This document shows, piece by piece, positions 1-9,307 of a DNA stretch of 64,000 nucleotides. Each line of letters begins with the position of its first letter. Position 1 is the first letter of the stretch. Source of the stretch: Armatimonadetes bacterium Uphvl-Ar2 (GTDB lineage: Bacteria; Armatimonadota; Fimbriimonadia; Fimbriimonadales; Fimbriimonadaceae); assembly GCA_002162095.1 (NCBI GenBank), contig CP021424.1, forward strand, positions 620,001 through 684,000, given 5' to 3'. The notes under the pieces are model-generated. The model saw nothing but the letters and a program-made list of their open reading frames with translations. It was not told the origin of the DNA and did no database searches. The translations under genes were made by a program, and so were the position numbers.

Positions 1-384
1 GCTGGCCACGGCGTAGCCGATGCGCAGCTGGCCGAACGGCGTGTTGAACTTCGGTCGCTGGTCCTGCGTGGACACGAAGATCTGATAGTTCTTCATGTAC
101 GGCTGGATGATCTTGTCGAAGGACATGGATTGCGTGGGGTCCGGACCACCTTGGGCGGGGCCGAAGCCTTGGCGAACCTTGGGCGCGAACATGTCATCGT
201 AGTCGGCCGAGTACATGATCTGGGCCAAGTTCATCTGCTTCATGTTCGAGACCGCTTGGGTCTTCTTGGCGGCTTCCTTCGCCTTGGCGAAGACCGGGAA
301 GAGAATGGCGGCCAGGATCGCGATAATCGCGATCACGACGAGGAGTTCAATGAGCGTAAAGCCCATCTTTCGGTTTTGAGTCAT
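1..384 (-). CDS. DUF1559-type prepilin-like protein, N-terminal part (truncated by window edge)
   Basis: The reading frame runs from an ATG at 384 to base 1 without a stop (128 codons), so the C-terminus lies outside the window. It opens with [17 protein letters not shown], a class III prepilin leader cut at G|FTLIE, followed by a hydrophobic helix ending [15 protein letters not shown]. This is the N-terminus shared by PulG-like and DUF1559 pseudopilins of Armatimonadota and Planctomycetota. Residues after 50 ([11 protein letters not shown]) match the prepilin-like protein at 31404 in layout. It follows the GH13 amylase gene by about 50 bp on the same strand and probably belongs to that operon. 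Its role on the surface is inferred; it is not proven to form a pilus. Confidence 0.85.
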   Translation of the reverse strand, partial: MTQNRKMGFTLIELLVVIAIIAILAAILFPVFAKAKEAAKKTQAVSNMKQMNLAQIMYSADYDDMFAPKVRQGFGPAQGGPDPTQSMSFDKIIQPYMKNYQIFVSTQDQRPKFNTPFGQLRIGYAVAS

Positions 385-436
385 TTGGATCACCTTGAAT
401 GAGAGCGGTTGCGAAACTCGCAGACGCATGGATAAA

Positions 437-2524
437 TCACGGGAGCGACACCTCACCAGTGCGTGCCCGATGGACATGGCTTCGGATCTGACGAGATTCG
501 GCAGTATCGTCCGCAAGGACGGCGAGGCTGAGCGGCGGCATCTTGATGGAGAGCGATTGCTCTTCGATGCTCACCACTCGGTTAGAAAGCAGATCAATTT
601 GGGTGCCCTTGGCCCCCGGTGCGCCAAACGCCACGTTGCGTTCCACGTTGGAGCGATTGACGACAACAAAGACTTGTTCGTTCTCATGAGCGCGACGGAA
701 GACCAGGGTGCGGTCCGCGTCGTTGGCTTCAATTAAGCTCGGATCGCCGCTCTGTAGCGCGGGGGACAAACGACGCAGAGTCGCGAGGGCTCGGTACTCC
801 TGCAGGAACGGGTTTTCGTTGGTGGCCGCACTCCACACCATGCCGCGACGGTTGTCTGGGTCGCGCCCGCCTTCCATTCCGATCTCTTCGCCGTAATAGA
901 TGCTCGGCGCGCCGACCCAGGTGAACTGGAGCCCCGCCCCCAGGAGCGCGAGCTTGGCGTCACCTTCGCAGAGCGTGACGAAACGCGGAGTGTCGTGGCT
1001 GCTCAGCAAGTTGAGCATGTTGCGCGACACCGCCGGGCCATAGCCGAAGTGCACCCGCATCAGGCTGCCCCAAAACTCCGTAGAGGTCGTGCGGCCGTTA
1101 GCCACATACTGCACCACGGCATCGCGGAACGGGTAGTTCATCGCCGAATCCCACTGGTCGCCGCCCAGCCACGGGCTGGCATCGGTCCACACTTCCCCCA
1201 GAATCCAGCGGTCCTCGTCCTGAGTCTTGACGACCTTGCGGAAGGCACGCCAGAAATCCATTTCGACTTCATTCGCGACATCGAGGCGCCAGCCAGCGAT
1301 GTCGGCCTTGACCTGCCAATCGCGCACCACTTGCAGCATGTAATCACGAGCGGCGGGGTGCTTTAGGTTCACCTTGGGCATGGAGCGGAAGCCCGCCCAA
1401 GCCTCGTAATTCGGGTTCTCCTCGACGCGGATCGGCCAGGACTTGACGAAGTACCAATCCTTGTAAGCCGAAGCCGGGCCATTCTGGCGGAGGTCAGCGA
1501 ACGCCTTAAAATCTGTGCTGGTGTGGTTGAACACGCCATCCAATACCGTGCGAATGCCTTGGTTGCGCAGGCTGTGCGTCAGGTCAATCAGTTCTTGGTT
1601 GGTGCCGTAGCGCGGGGCCACCAGCGCGTAGTCCGTCGTCTCGTAGCCGTGGTTACTCGGCCCGTCGAAGATCGGGTTGAGGTAGATCGCGTTGACACCC
1701 AGCTTCACCAAATGGTCACTGCGGTCGGCGATGCCCTTGAGGTCGCCGCCGTGGAACGACCAGTAGGTCGGCGGGGCATCCCAGGCGAGACTGTTTTCCG
1801 GGTCGTTCTTGGCGTTGCCGTTCTCAAAACGGTCGGGGAAAATTTGGTAGAAAACGCTCTGTTCCACCCATTTCGGCGGCGTGAGTGACATGAGGTTCTT
1901 GGGGGCCACAAACGGACCGTTCGCGGACTGGTAAGCATCCCGCTCCGCCCCGTCGGCAATCGCAAAGCTGTACTTGAGGTCGGCGCTCCGGTTCCACGGC
2001 GTGCTCCCCACCCAATAATCGTAAAGATCGTCGCGGCTGGCAAAGCTCATGCGGGCTTCGGGCTTCCCTTCGACCCTCAGGTAGACCACCTCGACATCCT
2101 GGCGACGCGTGCGCACTGTGAGATTCGCGCGCCCATCCGCCACGCTGAGGTACGGCAGCTTGGGCTCGTGCCGCACCGCCGAGAGCGTGATGGTGCCATC
2201 GTTGATGTCCGCCGGCACCTCGTACCCCTTGGGGAACACAAACAACAGCGAATTGATGTTGCCGTTGCCGTCGTCTTGGCTACGCACCTTGGGGTCAATC
2301 ACCCAATCGCGCCCATCGAGGACAAACTTATATTCGTGCCGCCCCGGGGCCACCGGGATAGTGACCCGCCAAGTGCGGCCATCCGCCGTCTTCAGCGGCG
2401 TGGCGCTGGCGTTCCAACCATTGAAAGTGCCGGCCACGGTGACGCTTGTCACGGCGCGTTCCGCCACGAATTCGAACGTGTGGTTCACCTGGTCCATCGC
2501 CAGGAGCAGGAAGCTGGAAATCAT
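437..2524 (-). CDS. GH13 alpha-amylase family enzyme (neopullulanase/cyclomaltodextrinase type)
   Basis: About 695 residues. Residues 15-80 form an AMPK/CBM48-like glycogen-binding fold ([20 protein letters not shown]), then a second beta domain, then the catalytic barrel. All four GH13 motifs are present: GVFNHTS (~330), [10 protein letters not shown] with the nucleophile Asp (~409), ILGEVW with the acid/base Glu (~439) and SSHDTPR with the third Asp (~507). DVANE is typical of the neopullulanase and maltogenic amylase subfamily, so maltodextrins, pullulan or cyclodextrins are likely substrates. I chose the ATG at 2524 because its ATGA overlaps the TGA of the upstream lacI gene; a longer frame from 2575 would overlap lacI. 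The N-terminus [12 protein letters not shown] is weakly hydrophobic and is not a clear signal peptide. Confidence 0.9.
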   Translation of the reverse strand: MISSFLLLAMDQVNHTFEFVAERAVTSVTVAGTFNGWNASATPLKTADGRTWRVTIPVAPGRHEYKFVLDGRDWVIDPKVRSQDDGNGNINSLLFVFPKGYEVPADINDGTITLSAVRHEPKLPYLSVADGRANLTVRTRRQDVEVVYLRVEGKPEARMSFASRDDLYDYWVGSTPWNRSADLKYSFAIADGAERDAYQSANGPFVAPKNLMSLTPPKWVEQSVFYQIFPDRFENGNAKNDPENSLAWDAPPTYWSFHGGDLKGIADRSDHLVKLGVNAIYLNPIFDGPSNHGYETTDYALVAPRYGTNQELIDLTHSLRNQGIRTVLDGVFNHTSTDFKAFADLRQNGPASAYKDWYFVKSWPIRVEENPNYEAWAGFRSMPKVNLKHPAARDYMLQVVRDWQVKADIAGWRLDVANEVEMDFWRAFRKVVKTQDEDRWILGEVWTDASPWLGGDQWDSAMNYPFRDAVVQYVANGRTTSTEFWGSLMRVHFGYGPAVSRNMLNLLSSHDTPRFVTLCEGDAKLALLGAGLQFTWVGAPSIYYGEEIGMEGGRDPDNRRGMVWSAATNENPFLQEYRALATLRRLSPALQSGDPSLIEANDADRTLVFRRAHENEQVFVVVNRSNVERNVAFGAPGAKGTQIDLLSNRVVSIEEQSLSIKMPPLSLAVLADDTAESRQIRSHVHRARTGEVSLP

Positions 2525-3555
2525 GCCAACCCTCCCTGATTGAAACGGCTGGAACCACGCACCCGCAATGTGCACGGCACAATCTCGCGGACCGGCTCTT
2601 TCAACGGCGATTCATCCAACAAGTTCAGCAAGCAAGTTACTGCCTTCTGCACCAAACGATCGAGGTTAAGGCTCACCGAGCTCAGGCCCGGAGTCGTCAG
2701 ATCGCACAGCCGCGAGTCGTTGAACGAGACAATCCCGACATCCTGCGGGCAGCGGAGGCCGGCCCGGTGGACGGCATTGATGACTCCCATTGCCATAAAG
2801 TCGTCCAGCACCACAAAGGCGTCCGGTCGGTGCTCGGCAAGGGCCATAGCGGCGGCGCAACGGGCATTTTCCGCCCCGAAGTCGGCGTGGAAAACCATCG
2901 GCGCGCATTCATGCGCCCGCATCACGCGGCGGTAGCCTTCTTCGCGGTCGTCGCTCACCGTCACGCCTTGGCGGCCGGCAATCAGCGCTACGCGCTGGTA
3001 GCCCATATCCACCAGGTGTTGGGTGGCAATTTGCGCGGCGTAAATATTGTCGTTATCCACCGACCACACCGGCTGCCCACCCGGGTTGCCAATAAGAACG
3101 AATGGAAACTGGTCTTCTTGCAACAGGTGGAGGCGGCGGTCGTTCAGCTCGCTTTCCACCAGGATCATCCCGTCTACCCGCCGCGAGCGCAACAGCTCGT
3201 CGTAAACGTCCACTTGGTCTTGGTGGTCGCTAATGACCTCGAGGGTGAGGCGGAACTCGGTATCCGTCAGGGCGTCCGCAATGTCGGCCACCAGGGCCGT
3301 GAAGAAGGGATCGTCCGCCAGGCCGCCGCTAGGGCGCTGCACGGCCAGCCCAATCAGGCCAGCGCGCTTCTTGCGCAGTGACCGGGCGCGAGCATCGGGG
3401 CGATAGTTGTGGCTCTCAATCGCGTTGATCACGCGATCGCGCATCGTCGTTTCCACGCGCTCATCTCCCGCCAGCACACGGCTAACCGTGGCTTGCGAGA
3501 CGTTTGCTGCCTTAGCAATATCGAGTTGCGTGACCCTCATCTGCGAGTGCCTCAT
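2521..3555 (-). CDS. LacI/PurR-family transcriptional regulator of the alpha-glucan cluster
   Basis: 344 residues. Residues 7-60 are a LacI helix-turn-helix and hinge (VTQLDIAKAANVSQATVSRV, ending NYRPDARARSLR), followed by a periplasmic-binding-protein-like sensor domain to the C-terminus. It lies between GH31 and GH13 genes on the same strand and its stop overlaps the GH13 start, so it very probably controls maltodextrin genes. A second in-frame ATG at 3540 has GAGG nine bases upstream; the ATG at 3555 has GGAAG upstream, and the two cannot be separated. A perfect inverted repeat at 3591-3608 lies in its upstream region and may be its own operator. Confidence 0.92.
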   Translation of the reverse strand: MRHSQMRVTQLDIAKAANVSQATVSRVLAGDERVETTMRDRVINAIESHNYRPDARARSLRKKRAGLIGLAVQRPSGGLADDPFFTALVADIADALTDTEFRLTLEVISDHQDQVDVYDELLRSRRVDGMILVESELNDRRLHLLQEDQFPFVLIGNPGGQPVWSVDNDNIYAAQIATQHLVDMGYQRVALIAGRQGVTVSDDREEGYRRVMRAHECAPMVFHADFGAENARCAAAMALAEHRPDAFVVLDDFMAMGVINAVHRAGLRCPQDVGIVSFNDSRLCDLTTPGLSSVSLNLDRLVQKAVTCLLNLLDESPLKEPVREIVPCTLRVRGSSRFNQGGLA

Positions 3556-3570
3556 CCGGCTTCCGTGCCA

Positions 3571-3582
3571 GAATTCGTATTC
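3571..3582. promoter_or_regulatory. Possible LacI-type operator GAATTCGTATTC upstream of lacI
   Basis: GAATTCGTATTC differs at only two positions from GAAAACGTATTC at 6110-6121, in the GH31/PEP-CTERM divergent promoter region. Both are short sites with the central CG usual for LacI-family operators. They may be targets of the regulator encoded at 2521-3555. Inference from two sites only. Confidence 0.3.
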
Positions 3583-3590
3583 CCATGATA

Positions 3591-3608
3591 TTCCGAGGAA
3601 TCTCGGAA
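3591..3608. promoter_or_regulatory. Perfect 7-bp inverted repeat between GH31 and lacI
   Basis: TTCCGAG-GAAT-CTCGGAA, two perfect 7-base arms around four bases, in the 97-bp gap between the GH31 stop (3653) and the lacI start (3555). No T-run follows the minus-strand copy, so an operator is more likely than a terminator for GH31. Confidence 0.45.
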
Positions 3609-3652
3609 TTGCAAGAATATTTTTTGAGTTATCCCCGGCAAGTGTTCTAGGT

Positions 3653-5977
3653 TTAGCGCGGGAGGTTAATCGGACCCGTTGAGAATACGATGAACTCAGA
3701 ACCCGTCAGCTTCACCCGATGCTCGTGCAATTTGAACTCAACGCCGTTCACTTTCACCTTCACGCGGCGGGCAAACCACAGGGTCGGCGTCACGCTTTCC
3801 CATCCGGATTCCGATTCTCGTATCGTGACCTCCGCGTGCTTGCCCGTTCCGTGGAATGAATACTCCACGCGGGTGGTCGCCCCAGATTGGTACGCCTCGG
3901 TCTCGGCATCATCGGCTTCATAAACGCCTTCTTGCGACCATTCCCCGGCCGGGTTGGCCACCAAGAAGCAAGGCGCAGCGAGGTCAACCACCGGTGTACG
4001 CGGAGCCTCGGCCTGAACCGGCACCACGTGCCCGCCCCGGACAAAGACCGGCGTATGCGAACGCGGGCAAGCCAGCTTCACCTCTCCACCGCCGTACCAT
4101 TCGCCGTCCGCTAGGTTCCACCATTGGGCATCCGGGAGGTCAATCGAGCGCTTCTTGGCTCCTTCCGTCAGCACCGGCGCCTGCAGCAAGCTGGCCCCCA
4201 CAAAGAAGGCGTCACTGGCCTCGAGATACTTCTCCTCATCGAACTCCGCCATCACCGGGCGCAGAATCGGCTCACCCAGCCGCTCCTGCCGCACAAAGCA
4301 CTGGTACAGGTACGGCAAGAACTGGTAGCGCAGGCGAATGAAGTGCGCAATGACTTCATTGGCGCGGCCAAATCGCCACGGCTCTTCGTCCGGCGCACTC
4401 TCGTTGCTGTGGTTGCGGAAGAACGGGAACAGGAAGTTCGCCTGCATCCACCGGGTCATCAGTTCGGGCGTGGAATCACCTCCGAAGCCCCCAATGTCCG
4501 GGCCGGTAAACGGCATCCCGCTGAGGCTCAAGCCAAGCGACGTGGGGATACTTTGGCGGAGGTAGTACCAGTTGCTGAGGTTATCCCCGGTCCAGATCGC
4601 TCCGTACCGGCTGGAGCCCACAAACCCGCTGCGGCTCAGCAGGAACGGACGCACCCCCGGCTTTGCCTGCCGGAACGCCTCCACCGTTGCCATCTGCATG
4701 CCCAGGGCGTACTGGTTGCGGTGCCGGGCATGCGCTTCGGTGCCCTGCCTAAACCGCATCCCCGCCGGATCCACCGGGCCGGTGCTGGGGTCGTTCATGT
4801 CCACCCAAGCGGCCGCAAATCCACGCTCAAAGAAGGCCCGGGCGTGCTTGGTCCACCATTCCCGCCCCGCTTGCATGGTGAAGTCAGGAAACACCGTCTC
4901 GCCGGGCCACACCAGTCCCACGTAGGGTTCACCGATGGGGTTCTGGCACCACACATCCGCCTTAGTGCCATGGTCGAAGATGCTGTAGCCCGCTTCCTTC
5001 TTCACGCCGGGGTCCAGGATCGGCACAATGCGTTGCCCGCTCTCTAGGAGCTTGGCGGCCACCGGGGCCACCCCGTTCGGGAACTGCTTGTCGTCCACCG
5101 TGAAGATGCGATAGCCCTCCATGTAGTCCAGGTCCAGCCACAGCCCGCTGCACGGGATCCCTTCTTTGGCAAACCTGCGGCTCAGCTTCTCCAGGTCCTT
5201 TTCGCCGCCGTAACCCCAACGGCTTTGGTGGTAGCCCAGCGCCCACATGGGCGGGCGCGGCGTCACGCCGACGAGCTTTTGCAACTTCGCCGTGAGGGCA
5301 TTGAGATCTGTATCCACCAGCACCCATAGGTTCGGCGGGCCGCATTCGGCCCCCAGTAACAGGTTCGGGTACGTCTCCTGCCACGCCACAAAAACGCGGG
5401 TACGGTCGTGCCCCGGAGTCTCCATATAGGTCACGCCCGGGTTGTGGATGAGGAACCCAACGTAGCCCCGCTCGGTGCGTACGATGAGGTACGGCGTGGT
5501 GAAGTAAGGCGGGTCGACCGGGTTTGAACCCCACTGCGCCCAGTGGAAGTCGCTCCACACGTCGGTGTTCCAATACTTGGTCCGCAGGCCACTCAGTTCA
5601 ATGCGATCCAGCCACTTTTCGCCCATGCCGTAGTAGCGGGCTTCCGAGGACACGACGAACTGAAACATGTGGGCTTCCTCGCTCACGCCGAGGGCCATGC
5701 CCGGGGCAGATTCGAGCCAGGTTTCACCATCCGGACCCACGATCACAAAGCGATCCTCTTGCCATCTCACACAGCCTTCGCCCGCCTCGCCTGGGTTTAG
5801 ACTGAGCAAGTTCGGGTCGGTGCCCCATCGCGCCTCGTCCGGGCTGACAATCTGGCTGAGACCCCGCTCGTAGGACCGGATTTCGAGGCAGAAGGAGCCC
5901 CCATGTGCTTTGGCCCATTGGCCGTCGTATTTCGCCCAGCTGAAGTTCGCGGGGTGCGGAAACTTGGTGAAGAACAT
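3653..5977 (-). CDS. GH31 alpha-glucosidase
   Basis: 774 residues from the ATG at 5977 (an in-frame TTG at 6004 would add nine). The GH31 nucleophile motif is WVDMNDPS (~390) and the acid/base motif SRSGFVGSSRYGAIWTGDN (~450-465). The N-terminal beta-sandwich and the C-terminal DUF5110-like region are also present, and length is normal for the family. It releases glucose or transfers glucosyl units from alpha-glucosides, here probably maltodextrins made by the GH13 enzymes. No signal peptide is visible (MFFTKFPHPANFSW), so it should be cytoplasmic. It is first in the minus-strand group GH31-lacI-GH13-prepilin and is divergent from the PEP-CTERM gene at 6172. Confidence 0.93.
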   Translation of the reverse strand: MFFTKFPHPANFSWAKYDGQWAKAHGGSFCLEIRSYERGLSQIVSPDEARWGTDPNLLSLNPGEAGEGCVRWQEDRFVIVGPDGETWLESAPGMALGVSEEAHMFQFVVSSEARYYGMGEKWLDRIELSGLRTKYWNTDVWSDFHWAQWGSNPVDPPYFTTPYLIVRTERGYVGFLIHNPGVTYMETPGHDRTRVFVAWQETYPNLLLGAECGPPNLWVLVDTDLNALTAKLQKLVGVTPRPPMWALGYHQSRWGYGGEKDLEKLSRRFAKEGIPCSGLWLDLDYMEGYRIFTVDDKQFPNGVAPVAAKLLESGQRIVPILDPGVKKEAGYSIFDHGTKADVWCQNPIGEPYVGLVWPGETVFPDFTMQAGREWWTKHARAFFERGFAAAWVDMNDPSTGPVDPAGMRFRQGTEAHARHRNQYALGMQMATVEAFRQAKPGVRPFLLSRSGFVGSSRYGAIWTGDNLSNWYYLRQSIPTSLGLSLSGMPFTGPDIGGFGGDSTPELMTRWMQANFLFPFFRNHSNESAPDEEPWRFGRANEVIAHFIRLRYQFLPYLYQCFVRQERLGEPILRPVMAEFDEEKYLEASDAFFVGASLLQAPVLTEGAKKRSIDLPDAQWWNLADGEWYGGGEVKLACPRSHTPVFVRGGHVVPVQAEAPRTPVVDLAAPCFLVANPAGEWSQEGVYEADDAETEAYQSGATTRVEYSFHGTGKHAEVTIRESESGWESVTPTLWFARRVKVKVNGVEFKLHEHRVKLTGSEFIVFSTGPINLPR

Positions 5978-6103
5978 GGATTCAGCGGAAGATATCCGAA
6001 CCAATCCGGCCGGCCGGGGGACCGCATCAATTACCGGGTTTGCCGTTGCTCGTACTTTTACCGGTCCCAGAACAGCTTTTCTTGTGCTAACATGCCTTTA
6101 CGG

Positions 6104-6121
6104 ATACGTGAAAACGTATTC
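6104..6121. promoter_or_regulatory. Inverted repeat and LacI-like operator candidate in GH31/PEP-CTERM divergent region
   Basis: ATACGT-GAAA-ACGTAT (6104-6119) is a perfect six-base inverted repeat. It overlaps GAAAACGTATTC (6110-6121), which resembles the site at 3571-3582. The 194 bases between the two divergent genes hold no other gene and should carry both promoters. It is a plausible binding site for the LacI protein of this cluster; no binding evidence. Confidence 0.4.
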
Positions 6122-6171
6122 TCAACTCGGGCTCGTCCGCTCAACGGACCAGCTTCTAGGTTCAACGGAGA

Positions 6172-7050
6172 ATGAATAAACTCGCGATTACCCTTCTCGC
6201 CCTGGGCGCAATTGCAGCAAATGCGGCCGCGGTTGTAGTGGATGGTACGGCCGAAGCTGCTTACGGCTCGGCTCTGTTCACGCAGCAGAACACCACCCAA
6301 TTCGGCAACAACAACGACAACTCGTTCAACACCGCCAACGGCTCGGAAATCGACCAAGCCTTCGGCCTGAACGATGGAACCAACTTCGCCTTCACTGTCG
6401 CTGGCAACCTCGAATCGAACTTCAATAAGTTCGTCGTGTTCATCGACAGCAAGGCTGGTGGATTCAACACCATTAGCAACTCCAACGCGTCGAGTGACGA
6501 CTTCGGCTGGCTCAACGGCAACGCCGCAGGCCTGACGTTCGACACCGGCTTTGATGCCGACTACGCCATCTGGATTCGCCACGACGGCACCAACTCCTTT
6601 ATGACCTTCGCCGAACTCGGTGCGGGCGGCGACCTTGAAACGGGTGGCTTTGCGACCGGTTCGCTCTTCACGGGCGCCCTGACCAGCATGCGCCTCAACA
6701 ACAGCAACGTGGGCGGCGTCGTGGGTGGCTCGGGTAACCAGTCCTCTCCGGACGGTAGCGGCGTGACCACGGGTTGGGAGTTCCAAATGGCGCTCTCCAC
6801 CATCGGTGCGACGGCGGGTAGCAACATCAAGGTGGCCGGCTTCGTCAACAGCGGCGGCAACTTCATGAGCAACCAAGTGATCGGCGGTCTCCCGCTGGGC
6901 ACCGGTAACCTCGCCACCACGGGCAACGTGAACTTCAACCAGTTCGCGGGCGACCAATTCGTCACCGTGCAAGGCGTGCCGGAGCCGGGCAGCATGATCG
7001 CGCTGGGTGCGGGCCTCCTCGCCCTCGCTCGCCGACGCCGCAGCAAGTAA
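6172..7050 (+). CDS. PEP-CTERM sorting-domain surface protein
   Basis: 292 residues. It has a signal peptide (MNKLAITLLALGAIAANAAA), then a long low-charge region rich in Asn, Gly and Ser, then the C-terminal sorting signal: VPEPGSM, a hydrophobic helix (IALGAGLLALA) and a basic tail RRRRSK. PEP-CTERM tails are recognised by exosortases, which move proteins to the outer surface. No exosortase is encoded in this window. The middle region (about 20-265) is not a family I recognise; a beta-sandwich carbohydrate-binding role is possible from context only. The protein at 37397 has nearly the same tail but an unrelated body. A hairpin follows the stop. Confidence 0.88.
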   Translation: MNKLAITLLALGAIAANAAAVVVDGTAEAAYGSALFTQQNTTQFGNNNDNSFNTANGSEIDQAFGLNDGTNFAFTVAGNLESNFNKFVVFIDSKAGGFNTISNSNASSDDFGWLNGNAAGLTFDTGFDADYAIWIRHDGTNSFMTFAELGAGGDLETGGFATGSLFTGALTSMRLNNSNVGGVVGGSGNQSSPDGSGVTTGWEFQMALSTIGATAGSNIKVAGFVNSGGNFMSNQVIGGLPLGTGNLATTGNVNFNQFAGDQFVTVQGVPEPGSMIALGAGLLALARRRRSK

Positions 7051-7059
7051 CTTCCTACT

Positions 7060-7099
7060 CGGAACCCCGAGTCTGAAATCCACGTGATTCGGGGTTCTG
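7060..7099 (+). terminator. Hairpin after the PEP-CTERM gene
   Basis: GAACCCCGA (7062-7070) and TCGGGGTTC (7089-7097) pair perfectly, with an 18-base loop; flanking bases add a G-T and a C-G pair. No T-run follows, so it may slow or partly stop transcription, or protect the mRNA 3' end, ahead of the GH13 gene at 7146. Confidence 0.4.
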
Positions 7100-7145
7100 G
7101 CATCCGCCAGGACCCCGATTGCGTCTTACCTACCGCACTCCTCCC

Positions 7146-9284
7146 ATGAAAAAGGCACTCTTCGTCCTCGTCGGCATGCTACTGGCCTCGTTGGTCGTGG
7201 CCCAGGATTACTTCCAGGGCAACATATCAAGTCGTTCTGGCGCCTTCCGGTACTTCCCGGTGGACATCGAAGATCCGGAGAGTGTTCTCACCGTCACCAT
7301 GGACGAATATGGCCAAGGCGATGCAGATCTCTATGTTCGGTACAACGCCCAGCCAACTTTGACTCAGTGGGATGTGCGACCGTTCTTACGGCGGGGTGAT
7401 GAAGTGGTCGTCCTCAACGACTCGACAACCCCAAAACTGAGAACCGGACGTTACTGGATTGGAGTCGCGGGCAAGAAAGATTTCTCCGTGATTCTCACCA
7501 TCCAGAGCGAACGCAAGGCCAGTGCCCGCCCAGGGATGGGCAGCATCCCCTATAGCGGCGGCACCACCTTCCGCGTATGGGCGCCCAACGCCCAGCGCGT
7601 CCACGTGGCGGGCTCGTTCAACAGCTGGAATGGCAACGCCGCCGAATTGGTGAGCGAAGGCAACGGCCACTGGTCGCTGGACGTGCGGAATGCCACGCCC
7701 GGGCAGGAATACAAGTACGTCATCCGCAACGGCAACCAGACCCTGTGGCAGAACGACCCGCGTGCCAAGTGGCTGACCAACTCGGTGGGCAACAGCAAGA
7801 TTCACAACCCCGCCTTTAACTGGCAGAACACCATCACCATGCCCGGCTGGAGCGACATTGTGATCTACCAAATGCATATCGGCACGTTCAACGATGTGCC
7901 CGGTGGCCGCCCTGGCACCTTCGATTCCGCCATCAGCCGGCTGAATTCCCTCCAAGACCTCGGCGTCAACGCCATCAAGATTCTGCCACCGCACGAGTTC
8001 CCGGGCGACTTCTCCTGGGGTTACAACCCCTCCTATCCCTTCAGTGTCGAGGAAGCCTACGGCGGCCCCGACGCCCTCAAGCGCTTTGTGGATGCCGCCG
8101 CCGCCCGGGGCATGGTGGTGCTCATTGACTTGGTGCACAACCACTGGGGCCCGGGCGACATGAACCTCTGGCGGTTCGATGGCTGGAGCCAAGGTAACTG
8201 GGGTGGCATCTACTTTTACAACGACACCCGCGCCATCACGGCCTGGGGCGACACCCGCCCCGACTACGGCCGCCCGGAAGTGCGCCAGTACATCCGCGAT
8301 AACGTGCTGCAGTGGCTGGAAGAGTTCCGTATCTCCGGCGTGCGCTGGGATAGTGCGCTCAGCACCCGCACCACGAACTGGGGCGACAACGGCGACGGCT
8401 GGAGCCTGATGCAGTGGATCAACAACGAGGTCAATGCCCGCCAGCCCTGGAAGCTGATGGTGGCCGAAGACCTCCAAAACAATCCGTGGGTGACCAAAGC
8501 CACCGGCACCGGCGGGGCCGGCTTCGACTCGCAATGGAGCCCGGGATTTGTCCACCCTCTGCGCCCCCTCATGACCACCCCTAGTGATAGCGGGCGTAAC
8601 ATGAACGACCTCGTGGGCGCCGTTACGGGCAATTACAACGGCAATCCGTTTGAGCGGGTGATTTATACCGAATCCCACGATGAGGTGGCCAACGGCCGCA
8701 GCCGCGTCCCGCAAGAAATTGATCCGGGCAACCCGGGCAGCTACTGGGCACGCAAGCGATCCACCCTCGGGGCCGTCACCACGCTCACCGCACCCGGCAT
8801 CCCCATGCTCTTCCAGGGCCAAGAACTCTTGGAAGACGAATACTTCCGCGATACCGACCCGATCGACTGGAATAAGGCCAACACTTACGCCGGCATCCGC
8901 CTGATGTACAAGGATTTGGTGGCGCTACGCCGCAATTTGGGTGGCAAAACTGCGGGCCTGGGCGGCCCGCATATCAATGTTTTCCACGTGAATCACGGGG
9001 CCAAAGTGGCGGCTTATCACCGGTGGAAGAATGGCGGCGTGGGCGACGACGTGATCGTCATCATGAATTGGTCCAATACTCCGTTCAACCAGTACCAAAT
9101 TGGTCTCCCGCACGGAGGAAACTGGAAGGTAGCGTTCAACAGCGACTGGAACGGCTATAGCAGCGATTTCGGGAATACCTTTTCTCCAGATATCGTCGCC
9201 AGCTCCTCGCCCCGGGACGGTTTGGCCTATAGCGGTGGGTTCAACCTAGGTCCGTATTCGGCATTAGTCATTGTGCGACCCTAG
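7146..9284 (+). CDS. Secreted GH13 alpha-glucan enzyme with N-terminal PPC and CBM48 domains
   Basis: 712 residues from the ATG at 7146 (a TTG at 7119 would add nine before the signal peptide). Signal peptide [20 protein letters not shown]. Residues ~25-120 resemble a pre-peptidase C-terminal (PPC) beta domain ([20 protein letters not shown]). Residues ~130-215 are CBM48-like ([19 protein letters not shown]). The barrel has the GH13 motifs DLVHNHWG (~327), GVRWDS (~397), VAEDLQ (~438) and ESHDEVAN (~508), so all three catalytic acids are present. The motif set resembles GH13_8-type branching enzymes more than amylases, which is odd for a secreted protein; alpha-amylase or transferase activity is equally possible. 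It lies downstream of the PEP-CTERM gene on the same strand. Confidence 0.88.
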   Translation: MKKALFVLVGMLLASLVVAQDYFQGNISSRSGAFRYFPVDIEDPESVLTVTMDEYGQGDADLYVRYNAQPTLTQWDVRPFLRRGDEVVVLNDSTTPKLRTGRYWIGVAGKKDFSVILTIQSERKASARPGMGSIPYSGGTTFRVWAPNAQRVHVAGSFNSWNGNAAELVSEGNGHWSLDVRNATPGQEYKYVIRNGNQTLWQNDPRAKWLTNSVGNSKIHNPAFNWQNTITMPGWSDIVIYQMHIGTFNDVPGGRPGTFDSAISRLNSLQDLGVNAIKILPPHEFPGDFSWGYNPSYPFSVEEAYGGPDALKRFVDAAAARGMVVLIDLVHNHWGPGDMNLWRFDGWSQGNWGGIYFYNDTRAITAWGDTRPDYGRPEVRQYIRDNVLQWLEEFRISGVRWDSALSTRTTNWGDNGDGWSLMQWINNEVNARQPWKLMVAEDLQNNPWVTKATGTGGAGFDSQWSPGFVHPLRPLMTTPSDSGRNMNDLVGAVTGNYNGNPFERVIYTESHDEVANGRSRVPQEIDPGNPGSYWARKRSTLGAVTTLTAPGIPMLFQGQELLEDEYFRDTDPIDWNKANTYAGIRLMYKDLVALRRNLGGKTAGLGGPHINVFHVNHGAKVAAYHRWKNGGVGDDVIVIMNWSNTPFNQYQIGLPHGGNWKVAFNSDWNGYSSDFGNTFSPDIVASSSPRDGLAYSGGFNLGPYSALVIVRP

Positions 9285-9307
9285 AAAAGGCGTATCCTTG
9301 CAATCTT

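Noticed and set aside
4124-5047. 307-codon plus-strand frame opposite the GH31 gene
   Set aside because: The minus strand has intact GH31 catalytic motifs over the same bases. The plus frame has no domain-like sequence and is an antisense shadow of G+C-rich coding.
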